64,000 nt of DNA from Tridacna crocea (Eukaryota; Mollusca; Bivalvia; Cardiida; Cardiidae), in the NCBI GenBank assembly GCA_943736015.1, contig OX031064.1, positions 38,181,361 to 38,245,360 on the forward strand, given 5' to 3'. Within the stretch, counting starts at the first letter, position 1. Each line of letters begins with the position of its first letter. The notes under the pieces are model-generated. The model saw nothing but the letters and a program-made list of their open reading frames with translations. It made no database searches and was not told where the DNA came from. Positions 1 through 11,314 of the stretch are shown here, piece after piece. The translations under genes and the position numbers were made by a program.

Positions 1-300
1 ATGCAGATAAAACAGCAAAGTTTGTGGTGAAAGTGAAAGAGCACCGTTGGAATAGGAGAAAATGCAGCAGTGGGTTACCCACCTTTTCTCATTCTTTTAA
101 CAATGTTTTCAAATGCCTTCTTTTACAGGATCATTAAGTCTTACGCTTACAGTAAAAGTAATGATTTGTCCAAATTGAAAACATCTGAAGCTGGCAGATT
201 CAAATAATGGAATCAGACTTTGAAAGGGGAGAAAATGAAGTGTTTTCACTGTCCCCCAATGTTTTCAATAGGTCTCTTCCTTAACTTTTATTACATATGA
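1..300. mobile_element. Two degraded TTAA-hairpin MITE remnants
   Basis: Around 55-125 and 215-280 there are broken hairpin arms (GGAGAAAATG, CAATGTTTTC) like those of the family described at 894-1131. Neither has both ends. Confidence 0.45.
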
Positions 301-324
301 TTGTTTGATTAAGGGTGCAGTTGT

Positions 325-545
325 GCTAAGCACTTTAAGTCCTTACCAAATGACAAAATTTTGGACATGTCCAACCTGAAAGAATTTGTAGACAACAACA
401 GAGAGAAGAATTGAAATGAATTTTGTTTGTGGGCGGTTGGGAAACATTGTAGGAAAAGGAGAAAATGCTGGTAACCAGCATTTTCTCCTTTTCCCACAAT
501 GATTTCACATTTAGACTTCATTTTCAAGGTTGTTAAAACCTAGAA
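325..545 (-). mobile_element. TTAA-hairpin MITE, minus orientation, degraded ends
   Basis: Starts with the CCAAATGACAAAATTTTGGAC type end and carries a clear hairpin at about 448-510 (GGTAACC centre). The terminal TTAA motifs are no longer recognisable. Confidence 0.6.
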
Positions 546-893
546 TTGTATGACAAACGACTAAGGGGTACCGGTAATAGAAGCATTGTTAGACTTAGGT
601 CTACGTCATACAATACCCAAACAATACCAAATTTGTCTCACTAGATCAGATAAATATAAACCTATTGTCACCCGGCCATAAGATATGTACAAAGTATTAG
701 ATTAACTGGATTATAGTCAAGCAATATAAAGATAATCCTAGCTTAGCACAAAGAGATCTAAATGGACAATTTGACAAAAATTTCATAACCATGCCTGTTT
801 GAACATCATAAAAATTTTGCCTGAGTACTCTGTAATGGCCTGCTTATATATTCAATGAACAATTTGAAGTTATATACCAAACCATAAGCGACA
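546..893. other. No recognisable feature
   Basis: AT-rich sequence without a convincing exon, hairpin or known repeat. Confidence 0.5.
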
Positions 894-1131
894 TTAACTC
901 TTTACCACACAATCCCGACTTTTAACGACCCCCAAGGAAGTAACCTTTTGAAAACATTGTGGGAAAAGGAGAAAATGCTGGTAACCAGCATTTTCTCCTT
1001 TTCCCACAATGTTTTCTACCCTACCAAAGACAGAAATCATCAATTGGGTTACATTTGATTTGTCGTCTGCAAAATTTAATGCTTTCAATTTGGACCACTG
1101 TCTAATATTTTGTCGTTTAGTAAAGAGTTAA
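894..1131 (+). mobile_element. TTAA-hairpin MITE, complete reference copy
   Basis: Reference copy of the dominant family. It starts and ends with TTAA (894-897 and 1128-1131). The ends form a short terminal inverted repeat of the form TTAACYCWTTACC, with the same motif reversed at the right end. In plus orientation the left part reads CACAATCCCGACTTTTAACG, then comes a central palindrome at about 948-1012 with arms of about 31 bp (GAAAACATTGTGGGAAAAGG...) around a GGTAACC centre. The right part carries TTTGTCGTCTGC and TTTGGACCA. There is no coding capacity. TTAA flanks are the signature of piggyBac-type transposases (established knowledge), so this is inferred to be a non-autonomous element moved by one. 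Translations such as 'GKGENAGNQHFLLFPQ' found throughout the window are readings of this hairpin, not genes. Confidence 0.9.
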
Positions 1132-2440
1132 AGGGTCTTATAACAAGAGCACTTCATGTGGCTGCCAACCCTGGGCTGCATGTTACTTATTCAGTGAAGA
1201 TTCCAGTGTGTTGAAAAAGGGGGGAGAACTGTGTCAAAATGTTTGACATTCCTCAGCATTTGAGATATATAGGATCTGAGATTTTGGATAAAAATTTTTA
1301 AACAACAAAGTTCTGTGACTCATGCAAATTCCTGCGTAAATCACATTATGAAAGTAAAGTTCATGTAATAAATATAAAACAGAGACAAAAAAAGTATCAA
1401 CTGGGGAATTTTTATACACTGCTAGACTTTCCTTTCTTCATAGGCCTATGCATTCATGTTGTCAATTGTATGCACACAGACGGATTTCCAATTGGATCGA
1501 TGTGAAAAAAAATTGAAACATTCTATTCTATATCTGGCAATGATGCAGGTTACTAAAAAATATTAGGAATGCTATAAAAATTTTACATCTAGGCTTATAT
1601 TGTTTAAAATGACAAGTTTTGAAGTTACGATGTTATCCTTATTAACAAATTTATGTTAACCTATCCAAAAACTAACTGACATGAAAAATGGATTGCTGCA
1701 AAAAACCTGAAAATCCATGACACACTAAAATGTCATTTTGAGCTGATCAGATTCACTTCAGACTATCTTTTAAGCTTTTTCAATAATTTTAAGCAGTACA
1801 TACAAATTTGTATAATTTTTTTTCTGCTGCAAATCATTGATATGGATTCTACTTTCACACCAGTCAGGAACCATTACTGTCATAACCTCCAATATAAAAT
1901 CTTACCCCAGATTTTCAGTCCAGGGGTAAGTGTACCCTTGAAATAAGAAGCTAGAGGGAACAATGAAACAAGTCTAGGAAAAATGTTACCGAGCAAGCCT
2001 TTGGTAAGCTTAATAATATTTTTTTCTTGACAGGTTTATATAAATTAAAATTCTCAAACACCAATGAATGTCAGATCCTTTTTATCAAATAATGGTATTT
2101 GACAAATTACAGTTCAGAAGATGCAGAACCATCTATAGATACACCCAGGGTATTATCCATTCACTTCTCTGCAATATGGACAAAATGATGTCAAAAAATT
2201 ATATCAATCAAACATGTACAGGAAAAATTGTGATGGGTATATTACACTAAAATAGGGAGAAAATGTGATGAAAGATCTTATTAAACTCGTCAAGAAAAAA
2301 AGTTATTAAGCTTATCAAAGGATCCTTAATTTTTTTTTCTTAATTTGTTTAATAAGATTTTATCTTAAACTCAAGCTCGTGTCAAATCCTATAAAATTGA
2401 GTTGCTTTCCTCTATGGAGAATCAAAGAGAAGGGAAGGAT
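1132..2440. other. Unassigned AT-rich sequence
   Basis: No exon with good splice sites, no hairpin and no known repeat was seen. The 60-codon open frame near 2068-2250 has no recognisable domain. Confidence 0.5.
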
Positions 2441-2453
2441 TCAGACTAAGTAC

Positions 2454-2629
2454 TTAACTAGCACAACTTGTTCCATCCTGGGGACACCTTTGGAAAACAT
2501 TGTGAGAAAAGGAGCAATTGCTGGTAACCAACAGAATTTGTAAGTTATCTAATAATCCTTGCCAAATGGATGAAAATGCTTTGTGCTTAAACTCTATACA
2601 GACAACAACAAAATTTTGGACTGTTCCAC
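2454..2629 (+). mobile_element. Degraded TTAA-hairpin MITE
   Basis: The left hairpin arm is present (GAAAACATTGTGAGAAAAGG) with GGTAACC, but the right arm is lost, replaced by sequence resembling the distal end of the family. Confidence 0.45.
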
Positions 2630-2857
2630 TTAACTCTTTACCAAACGACAGATTTTGGATTAGTCCAAATTGAAACCATTTGCAGACGACAGAATAAATG
2701 AGACTCAAAAATTAAAATTTGATATTGAAAGAGTAAAAAACATTGTGGGAAAAGGAGAAAATGCTGGTTACCAGCATTTTCTCCTTTTCCCACATTGTTT
2801 TCAAAAGCTTTCCTTCTCAAGGTCGTTAAAAGTCGGGATTGTGTGGTAAAGAGTTAA
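2630..2857 (-). mobile_element. TTAA-hairpin MITE, complete
   Basis: Flanked by TTAA at 2630-2633 and 2854-2857. Minus orientation with a GGTTACC hairpin centre. Confidence 0.85.
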
Positions 2858-3050
2858 AAAGCAGTTGCAGAACACAGACCAAGTGTTGCTCAAATCATGA
2901 ATTTTGTCTTTGATAGGATTGCAAGCATCAATGCAAAGGGAGATAATGCTGGTTACCAGCATTTCTCCTTTTTCTTTTGTGTTTCCAACAAGCCCTCTTT
3001 CTGGTGGTCGTTAAAACTCCGGATTGTGTGGTTATGGGTAATAGGCTTTT
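2858..3050 (-). mobile_element. Degraded TTAA-hairpin MITE
   Basis: Hairpin with GGTTACC at about 2948-2962 and the ATTGTGTGG end at about 3020, directly abutting the previous copy. Confidence 0.5.
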
Positions 3051-3164
3051 ACTTCCCGACAGTTTGTTGTGGTGCCGCAACAGCGGCGGCACTATATTTT
3101 TATTCGGTTTTGAAAAGTACCTATGGAAGCAGCCATATTGTTTCCTCCGCTTCCAGTCATTTCG

Positions 3165-3300
3165 TAACTAGGCCATTTCGTACCTATGCCATTTCGTACC
3201 CAAATTTACTTTTTACCAATTTGTACTTACTTTGAGATAATTTCGTAACTACTTTGGTCATTTCATACCAATTTCAAAATCATTTCGGTCATTTAAAACT
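3165..3300. repeat. Degenerate short repeat of CATTTCGTACC
   Basis: The motif CATTTCGTA(A/C)C occurs five to six times with irregular spacing. It could be the inside of an unrecognised element. Confidence 0.4.
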
Positions 3301-3960
3301 TAGTTTAATACTATTTCCTTGTGTTGGTTGTCGAACAACAATTAATTTTGTACAAAGCTCGACAACTGCTTTTGTCATAATACAGCCCCGGTTAAAAATA
3401 AGGTAAATTTCGCAGAAGAATGACTATTTTTGTGTATTATCATTATTGTTTTTTTCTTGTTAAGTTTTAAGTTGTATTCTACAGAATGTCTAGGACTTCT
3501 CAGTTCATTTTTCACCGAGTACTGCAAAAGTTTACTTTGGTCAATTTTGAAATGGTGTAATGTGCCTTATTTCAGCAACAACTGATTTGCGGCGCCATTG
3601 ATGTTATGCATCAATATTTTCTTGTAATTACCGGTAATACACTTTGAAAGGTGATACAGTTTGAAAAATGGCCTTCACAGAACAGAGAAACATTCTTTGA
3701 ACTCTACTAGCTTAGCAAGTCTATTTTTTATTAGTCCTGGGGAAGAGGACTGATTGATTTCATGTAGTTAAATGTTGTTTTCAAGATTTTTTCACTTACA
3801 TTGCTGTGGCCAGTGCACCTTTCCATGATTTCCCGGATTTTCTTTTACCAAAACTCTGCAAAGTATTCTTTCTTCTGCTTTCCCTTAACCATCATCGAAG
3901 CGTGCTTTCCCACTTAACCATGGTCGAAAACAATGGTTAGTGGTGAGGGAGAAATGAATA
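3301..3960. other. Unassigned sequence
   Basis: No exon or repeat could be recognised in this stretch. Confidence 0.4.
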
Positions 3961-3964
3961 CTGT

Positions 3965-4060
3965 CTAAATGACTATCATCAATCCTTGGAAAGAAATTGG
4001 CTGAGCCACTGCAGCTCTCCTGTCCTGTAAACTACCAACTGAGCTACCTGGGCTCAGCAC
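3965..4060 (-). mobile_element. tRNA-headed SINE fragment
   Basis: On the minus strand it reads AGGTAGCTCAGTTGGTAG (tRNA A-box like) followed by the CCAATTTCTTTCC and TGATGATAGTCAT body shared with the SINE at 14682-14980. It is truncated and carries an insertion. Confidence 0.6.
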
Positions 4061-4160
4061 TGGGCAAGAAGACTTAGAAAATACTGCAGGAAAAGAAACA
4101 CAGGCTGGTAGCCAGCATGTTTCCCTTTTCCTGTGATTAATCTTTAACCCTTTCAATCAC
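4061..4160. mobile_element. Degraded hairpin related to the TTAA family
   Basis: An imperfect palindrome with GGCTGGTAGCCAGC centre and arms resembling GGAAAAG...CTTTTCC. Confidence 0.4.
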
Positions 4161-4246
4161 AAATACGATTATTTCAGCCAGATTCAATTTGTTGTTCACA
4201 TATGCTACTGAATTTGGACCTAACATTTTGTGGGCTGATCAAATCT

Positions 4247-4480
4247 TTAACCCTTTACCAAATAATCCATGGTTTTTACCACCCTGAGATAGAGGCCTTT
4301 TGAAAACTTTGTGGAAAAAGGAGACAATGCTGGAAACCAGCATTGTCTCCTTTTCCCACGATGTTTTTTGCCCAGCTGGAAACATATTTCAGTTCTTGAG
4401 TTGCGTTTATTTTGTCGCCTGCAAGTGCTTTCAACTTGGACCAGTCTAAAATTTTATCATTCAGGATAGGGTCAACTGTC
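4247..4480 (+). mobile_element. TTAA-hairpin MITE
   Basis: Left TTAA at 4247-4250. The hairpin reads GGAGACAATGCTGGAAACCAGC with the matching right arm CATTGTCTCC: the A-to-C change in the left arm is matched by T-to-G in the right arm. The right TTAA is lost. Confidence 0.75.
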
Positions 4481-4817
4481 ACATACTGACCTATCATTAA
4501 TAGGTATTATGTAGGAATATTCCTTCAAACCCTCCTTAACCTACTAAGATTATGATATTTGGTTGTAAACTTTGATTAACAATATCTCTTGAATTAAAAG
4601 CCTTATTTCATCCCATAAAACAGGCAGTAAAAAGCCAAACAAGGTTGGTACCCTTTTATTTCTAATTCAACTCTTATGCGGAGTGTTGAAAAACTGTCTC
4701 AAACAGAAGAAAGACGAAATTCATAACCAAAGTCAGTTGACAACATCTTTGAGTCAAGATTTGGGGACAATAACTTGCGGTAACTGAGGCTGAAAAGGAA
4801 AGATTTGTCTGCAATAG

Positions 4818-5097
4818 GTTGAAAACATTGTGGGAAAATGACCAAATGCTGGTTATTAGCATTTTCTCCTTTTCCCAAACATTTTAAACCATTACTACAC
4901 AATCCCTTCTTTGACGACTCTGAGAAAGAGGCCCTTAGAAAACATCGTAACATGGTAACCAGCATTTTCTCCTTTTCCTACAATGTTTTCTACCCTTCAC
5001 AAAACGAATTTCAAATTTTTCGTCACATTTATATTGTTGTCTGCAGATGCTTTCAATTCGGACCAGTCTAAGATTTCGTCGTTTGGTCAAGAGTTAA
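4818..5097 (+). mobile_element. Two adjoining TTAA-hairpin MITE copies, the first truncated
   Basis: A truncated hairpin (about 4818-4883) runs into a second copy that begins with TTAA at 4884-4887 and ends with TTAA at 5094-5097. Confidence 0.65.
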
Positions 5098-5151
5098 GAG
5101 CTTTCTTCCTGATGTTATTAAAGATACAGAATTACGGTATTTGGTTTAGCA

Positions 5152-5411
5152 TTTAATCATCCAATAAGATCCAGACTAGAGGAGACTAACAAAATCAAGA
5201 CCAAAGGAGACAGACAGGCAGATAAACAGAAGAATAAACGAGAAGAAAGAAGTAAAAACAAGTGGAATTCAGTTCATTTGCATTAATCATCCAATAAGAT
5301 CCAGACTAGAGGAGACTGACAAAATCAAGACCAAAGGAGACAGACAGGCAGATAAACAGAAGAATAAACGAGAAGAAAGAAGTAAAAACAAGTGGAATTC
5401 AGTTCATTTGA
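5152..5411 (+). repeat. Near-identical 130-bp tandem duplication
   Basis: Two copies with a period of exactly 130 bp (CCAATAAGATCCAGAC at 5161 and 5291) and very few differences. The purine-rich unit has no recognised function. It looks like a recent duplication. Confidence 0.85.
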
Positions 5412-5507
5412 ATTGACTCTAGCAGATGAAAATAATTCCATACTTGTCCCTACTGTAAACTTGTTTTGTTGGATGAAAAAAACAGACATGTAAGACAAGA
5501 AAACAAG

Positions 5508-6268
5508 AGGACAATGATGGCCCTGGAGTCACTCGCCTAAGCCTCTCAACAAAGGATGACTAATGACTGAAAATGTGGCCTGTAGAGCATACACAAGGTT
5601 TTTCTAAGATTTGACCTAGTGACCTAGTTTTTGACTCAACATGACTCGACATGACCCATTTTCGAACTCTTACAAGATTTAATCGAGGCAAACATTTGAC
5701 CAAGTTTCATGAGTATCGGACAAAAAATGCGGCCTCTAGAGTGTACACAAGGTTTTTCTAAGATTTGACCTAGTGACCTAGTTTTTGGCCCGACACAACC
5801 AATTTTCAAACTTGTCCAGGATTTAATCAAGGCAAACATTCTGACAAATTGTCATGAGTATCGGACTGAAAATGTGGCCTCTAGAGTGTACACAAGGTTT
5901 TCCTAAGATTTAAACTAGTGACCTAGTTTTTTATCCGACATGAAACATTTTCAGAATCGTTTGAGATTTTATCAAGGCAAACATCCTGTTCAAGTTTCAT
6001 GAGTATCAGACTGAAAATGTGGCCTCTAGAACATACACAAGGTTTTTCTCAGATTTGACTTAGTGACCTAGTTTTTGACCTGACTCATTTTTGATCTCAT
6101 ACGAGATTTTATAGAGGAAAACATTCTGACCAAGTTTCAGGAGTATCGGAGGAAAAATGTGGACTCTGGAGCATACACAAGGTAAAAAGTTGACGACAGA
6201 CGATGGACACAGCACTATCACAATAGCTCACTCTGAGCACTTCGTGCTAAGGTGAGCTAAAAATGCTG
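5508..6268 (-). mobile_element. Tandem-core element, type T1
   Basis: Ends are AACAAGAGG...ATGGCCCTGG on the left and GAGCACTTCGTGC...GGTGAGCTAAAAATG on the right. The core has about five units of 140-154 bp marked by ACACAAGGTTTTTCTAAG at 5591, 5745, 5890 and 6035, with a partial unit at 6175. A short GACGACAGACGATGGAC stretch follows. The layout matches the elements at 10123 and 41530 although the core sequence differs. Confidence 0.75.
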
Positions 6269-6309
6269 ATGGCCAGCTTTTTTCTCCTGTCCAAAAATGT
6301 TAATAGCCT

Positions 6310-6512
6310 TCTTCCAAAGGGTCCATAACTCTTTAAAACGACAAGTTTATAGACAGGTCCAAAATGAAAGCATCTGCAGATGACAGAATAAATGTGACTG
6401 AAGAATTGAAACTTAATTTGGGAAGGGTAGAAAACATCGTGGGAAAAGGAGAAAATGCTGGTTACCAAAAATTGTAGTTGTGTGGTAAAGGGTAAAAATA
6501 CAGGATTTTCTT
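6310..6512 (-). mobile_element. Truncated TTAA-hairpin MITE
   Basis: The left half is present up to the hairpin centre, then it jumps to the TTGTGTGGTAAAGGG end. One hairpin arm is deleted. Confidence 0.6.
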
Positions 6513-6521
6513 GTAACTGAT

Positions 6522-6750
6522 TTAACCCTTTACACACGATCCTGACCTTTAACACCCATATGAAAGAAGCCTTTTGAAAACATTGTGGAAAATGGAGAAA
6601 ATGCTAGTAACAAGCATTTTCTCTATTTCCTACAATGTTTTCCTCCCTTTCTAAAACAAATTTCAATTATTTTAGTCACATTCATTTTGTCGTCCACAAA
6701 TGCTTTGAATTTGAACCATTCTAAAATTCTGTCGTTTGGTAAAGAGTTAA
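6522..6750 (+). mobile_element. TTAA-hairpin MITE, complete
   Basis: TTAA at 6522-6525 and 6747-6750. It ends 57 bp downstream of the donor of the KIND exon, inside that intron. Confidence 0.85.
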
Positions 6751-6807
6751 CAGTTACTGATACGGGACTTTATGCAGGCAAAACTACAGTAAACAAAAGC
6801 TGCTTAC

Positions 6808-7039
6808 CAACATCTAAATCCAAGAAGCAAACATTCCCAACTTGATCAAAAGCAACTGTATCCGGTGTCACACAAAGTGTTTGAAACTGGTCAGGCGAGT
6901 TATTCACCACCTCAAGGACAAGACAGCATTCCCGACACAAAGCCCATAATTCGTCCTCAGGGAGACAGGAGTCTCGGGCCACCAGAACATCAGCCAGGCT
7001 GATGGTCTCGTCTCCTTGATCTCCCTGGTTGTCAGACAT
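6808..7039 (-). CDS. KIND-domain protein, first coding exon
   Basis: First coding exon of a minus-strand gene. The exon runs from an acceptor (TTCTATTTTCAG, exon base 7064) to a GTAAGC donor after 6808. An in-frame stop lies 15 bases upstream of the ATG at 7039, so MSDNQGDQ is the true N-terminus and bases 7040-7064 are 5' UTR from a spliced leader exon. It encodes 77 codons plus 1 nt. From residue 12 it reads ISLADVLVARDSCLPEDELW, then WALCRECC, TLCVTPDTVAF and GNVCFLDLD. This matches the KIND fold (non-catalytic kinase C-lobe) found in KNDC1, Spire, PTPN13 and FRMPD2, where it binds protein partners. The TLCVTPDTVAF stretch looks most like the KNDC1 type, from memory. Downstream exons should lie to the left but were not found before position 1. 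The family member is uncertain. Confidence 0.75.
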
Positions 7040-7064
7040 GTCCACTGTTAGTCTTTACACAGAT

Positions 7065-7979
7065 CTGAAAATAGAACGAAGGAACTTAAAACTTTTAACC
7101 TGTGAGATGACATAATTTCAGACTTGGCCATACTAAAAGTATATAATAACAGTAAGACAAATTAGATTTAGCTCACACTGTAAGAGTTTTCCTAGACAGG
7201 ATATAAAACAATGTGAGAAATGGAGAAAATGCTGATTGCAGCATTCTCCTTTCCCATAATGATTTGAAAAGCCTTATTTAATAGGGTTGTAACACAGAAT
7301 GAAGGAAAGGGATAAACTTTTACCAGACTAACACAGCACAAAAGTTTACACATTTTCATACTCAAAAGTCAAAACATTTGCAAATGTCAAATGCAGCTTA
7401 AATGATAGGTAGAGTGGATGAAAAGGTAGAAAATTTGTGGGGAAGAGATGAAAAAATTAATTACAAAGAAAAGAAAAACACAAGAATGGAATGATAAATT
7501 ATTGACTGAGTTGTCTCCCCTCATACCGGTTGATTCCCCTCCCCAAATCTTATTCCCCAGTCGTCCAAGACCATGATAAAACCTGTGATAACTTTAGTGC
7601 AGGATTGTAACTGCAAACATATCTGAGCTTTTGAAATCTATTACAAGACTTGAAATCTCCTCCCGTTTTCCAGTTTCAATGAAACAAAATCAATATTCCT
7701 TTTGTTGAACATGTTAAACAAACCGATAAATAAAACACACACATAGTTGTATTGAATGATCAATTCTGATTGTTGTTTTGTATCTAATCTCATTAAGTGT
7801 GTGCTTTGGGGTATATGCTTCTAGATCACTCTCAGATGTGCTCTAATTCTAAATAATTTTCTTTTAAGTCTGAACTGTGTTATGCATACTTGTCACAACT
7901 GGGTCTCTGAATATCACAGTTCAGTCAATTCTCCTAACAAAAGATTTCAGTTAAAGACCTTTCAAAAAATGCTACCTTT
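7065..7979. other. Upstream intron of KIND gene; one degraded hairpin
   Basis: A weak hairpin of the TTAA family lies at about 7205-7275. Otherwise nothing is recognisable, and the 5' UTR exon was not identified. Confidence 0.4.
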
Positions 7980-8196
7980 TTAACTCTTTACCACACAATC
8001 CCGACATTTAACGACCCTCAGAAAGAAAGCCTTTGAAAACACTGTGGGAAAAAGAGAAAATGCGTTTTCTCTTTTTCCCACAATTTTTCTACCCTTTCCC
8101 AATCAAATTTCAAAATTTCTAATTCATTTATTTTGTCGTCTGCAAATGCTTTCAATTTGGACTAGTCCAAAATTTCATCGTCTGGAAAAGGGTTAA
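7980..8196 (+). mobile_element. TTAA-hairpin MITE, shortened hairpin
   Basis: TTAA at 7980-7983 and 8193-8196. The GCTGGTAACCAGC centre is deleted, leaving arms meeting at AAAATGCGTTTT. Confidence 0.8.
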
Positions 8197-8199
8197 TAC

Positions 8200-8715
8200 A
8201 TTACAGGACAAATGAAAGCTTTAACCCTTCACTACACATTCCTTACATTTAACATAAGTATCTGAAAACCTTGCAGAAAATGCAGGAAATATTGCCAACC
8301 AGTATTTTTTTTTTCCTCTTTTCTACATCTTTTTCTATGCTAAAGACAAATCCAATTATTGGAACTACATTTTAAAGTGGACACAGAGCAGGCATTATTA
8401 GGTGTTATAGGGTTAAACTTCGCTTGACCTGTAGCTAATTAGCATAAAAATAATCATTGACTTTTATGTAGTTTTTATCTGGAATTAATTTTCCACTTCA
8501 ATTATATTTTATAAAAAATCAATTAACTATTTACCATGCAGCAAAATCTTACACTGGTCTGAATATACATGTACATGTATTCAAAGCATTTGCAGACCAC
8601 AAGTTAGAAGTAGCTGAAATTATGGATTTTTTTTTTACTTTGAAAAGGCATGCAGCATTCTGGAAAAAAAGGAGAAAGTACTGGCTATCAGCATTCCTTT
8701 TTTTTCACACTCAGT
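8200..8715. mobile_element. Degraded hairpin remnants
   Basis: Weak family similarity at 8218-8380 (left-end motif and broken hairpin) and 8625-8710. Confidence 0.35.
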
Positions 8716-8859
8716 TATAAGAGTATAGGACTTGTCAACGTGATGTTTATGTCACTTGAATGAATGAATGAATAGCGTTTTAAGGCCCGTCGACAACTTA
8801 GGTCATATTGGGCGCACTTACTTAGTAAACAATAATGTGAGGTGAAAATAATTTTTGAA

Positions 8860-9082
8860 TGGTGTTTTATGCCGCTTTCAACAGTATTTCAGTCATATCA
8901 CGGCGACAGTTCACATATATTATTCATGTTTCCTGTGCTTCACCAGTACTAGGCTAGGCTCTGAAGTGTCTTGCCCAAGGACACTCCTGTGAAAAAAACT
9001 CAGTAGAGCCAGCGAGGCTCGAACCTGGGACCTCCAGGTTATGAGTCCTGCACTTTACCACTGAGCCACACAGGACCCCGGT
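8860..9082 (-). mobile_element. tRNA-derived SINE, nearly complete
   Basis: On the minus strand: a tRNA-like head (TGTGGCTCAGTGGTAAAG, CAT anticodon position, GGTTCGAGCC B-box at about 9005-9080), a central TCCTTGGGCAAGACACTT at about 8968-8987, and a tail with GTGATATGACTGAAATA and GGCATAAAACACC. The central TTGGGCAAG-type segment recalls conserved SINE domains of marine invertebrates. Confidence 0.8.
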
Positions 9083-10120
9083 GAAAAATAATATACATGT
9101 GCAACAACATAAGACAAACATGATAAATGAGGAATGGACGAAAGACAAAATGATGCCCCTTTTGTCACCTTTTACGAAATGCATGCTGTCACTTTTGTTC
9201 CGCCAGATGAAATGGCAGATGTGACGATCGCTGGACTTTAGTAGTTTATTCTTATACCCCCCATTAAACCACACGGATTCCCACAGGCCAATTGATTCCC
9301 ATTCCAAACCCTATTTACATCGAGAAAAAAAAAATATAGGATTTGGAATAAGAACTGCACTTTTTGTCACTTGAGGGTGTGGGTTTGATTCCCATGGCTG
9401 CCATCAGTCAAAGCGTTGAGAATGCTGAAGTGGTATTTGTCAAGGAAACCCATTGTGTGGAATTAATAGTTTGAAAGAAAAAGAGACATACTGTTCAAAT
9501 ATTGGCTTAAAAGTCAACCCACTAAGCAAACGAATACCTTTCCGGTTAAAGGGAGAGTGCTCATGTACCTTAAGACTATCATTTTGAAATATCTTTACCC
9601 TTTTACATTTAATTTCCAATATTACAATCAATTACTTTGATCTATAAATATTCATGAGCAATCACATGGAGAAGCGTGCAATCATAGGACGAACAAGCCA
9701 TGGAACGAATTGGTTTGGAATGAAAAAGAAGGCAAATTTGTATCATTGATCCAATAAAAGGCTATGAGCGATAGAAGCTATTTTCAATAAAAAATAAGTA
9801 TCTCAACGATCGATGGCCCGATATATTTTAATATGCCATTTCAAATTACATATCTGAGTGTTACCGAAAAACTCATTTACCTGAGAAAAAATGAGTTTAA
9901 CTGGGTTTATTTCCTTCGGCTTTGCACAAAATAAAATACATGGTTATCAAAATTCAATCTTGAACTCATAGTGGTATTGTCTTCGACAAATACCACAAAA
10001 ATTACTTACAGTCCTTCGGATTAGATGCTAGGTCACCTTTGAAAATATTGTACCAAAAAGAGAAGCTGCTAATACAACTTAATTCTTTTTACAGGGTTCC
10101 ACAAACAAAATTTACACAAA
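9083..10120. other. Unassigned sequence
   Basis: No exon with splice sites or known repeat was identified. Confidence 0.4.
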
Positions 10121-10122
10121 TT

Positions 10123-11314
10123 AAACAAGAGGGCCAAGATGGCCCTGGTTTGCTCACCTTAATTTTTGAGAAGACCATAGCCAATTTTTTCACAATCTAA
10201 ACAACCATTTCAGAGAAGAATAATTTTTAAGAATTTCTTCATGTCTGTATAGTGTAAATAGCCCACAGCCATCAGAGCCATGTTTCTTGATGGATCAAAA
10301 TATTTCAAGCATTCTTGAAAAGGGTCAATGAAGATACATTTCTGTGAAATTATTTCAGAATCTGATCAGCCGTTTCACAGAAGAATTTTAAAAAATTCCT
10401 TCATGGCATATAGTGCAAGTAGCCCCCATTCACCAGAGCCATGTTTATTGACGAATCAAACTTTCATGAACACCTTTTGAAAAGGGTCACCAAAGGAACA
10501 TTTCTGTGAGATAATTTCAAAATCTGACCAGCAGTTTCAGAGAAGAAGAGTTTTTAAGAATATCTTCATTTCCCTATAGTGCAAGTAGCCCCCATTCACC
10601 AGAGCCACATTTTTTGACGGATCAAACTTTCGCGAACAATTTTTGAAAAGAGTCATCCAAGGAACATCTGTGTGAAACTATTTCAAATTCTGACCAGCGG
10701 TTTCAGAGAAGAAGAATTTTAAAGAATTTCTTCATTTCTGTATAGTGCAAGTAGCCCCCATTCACTAGAGCCATGATTCTTGACGGATCAAAATTTCGCG
10801 AACAGTTTTTGAAAAGGGTCATCCAAGGAACATCTCTGTGAAATAATTTCAAAATCTGACCAGCCGTTTCAGAGAAGAAGAATTTTTAAGAATTCCTTTA
10901 CTTCTGTATAGTGCAAGAAGCCCCCATTCACCAGAGCCATGTTTCTTGACAGATCAAAATTTCATGAACAAGTTTTGAAAAGGGTCACCCAAGCTACATC
11001 TCTGTGAAATTATTTTCTGACCAGTGGTTTCAGAAGAGAAGATTTTTGAAGAATTTCCTAGAAAATCCATTTGGTTGCCATGGCAACCAGAGTTTTTGAC
11101 AGAATCATATTCTGTCAACAACTTTTAAAGAGGACCTCCAAAGGAACATTCCAGCCAAGTTTGGTCAAAATTGGCCCAGTGGTTTAGGAGGAGTTGATGT
11201 TTAAAGAATTGTTGACGATGCACAATGCACGATGGACGACGCATGACGGACGACGGACACCCAGTGATCCTAAAAGCTCCCCTTGAGCATGTTGTGCTCA
11301 GGTGAGCTAAAAAT
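10123..11314 (-). mobile_element. Tandem-core element, type T2
   Basis: Left end AAGAGGGCCAAGATGGCCC, a short hairpin. The core has six to seven units of about 165 bp marked by AGTGCAAGTAGCCCCCATTC (10412, 10579, 10744 and others). A GGTTGCCATGGCAACCAGAG segment follows, then a GACGAC-rich stretch and the right end GAGCATGTTGTGCTCAGGTG. It is the same family as 41530-43035 in opposite orientation. The 3' hairpin and tandem core recall non-autonomous Helitron-like elements, but that is inference. Confidence 0.75.

Noticed and set aside
9005-9080. tRNA gene with CAT anticodon
   Set aside because: It is the head of a SINE with the usual central and tail domains following.
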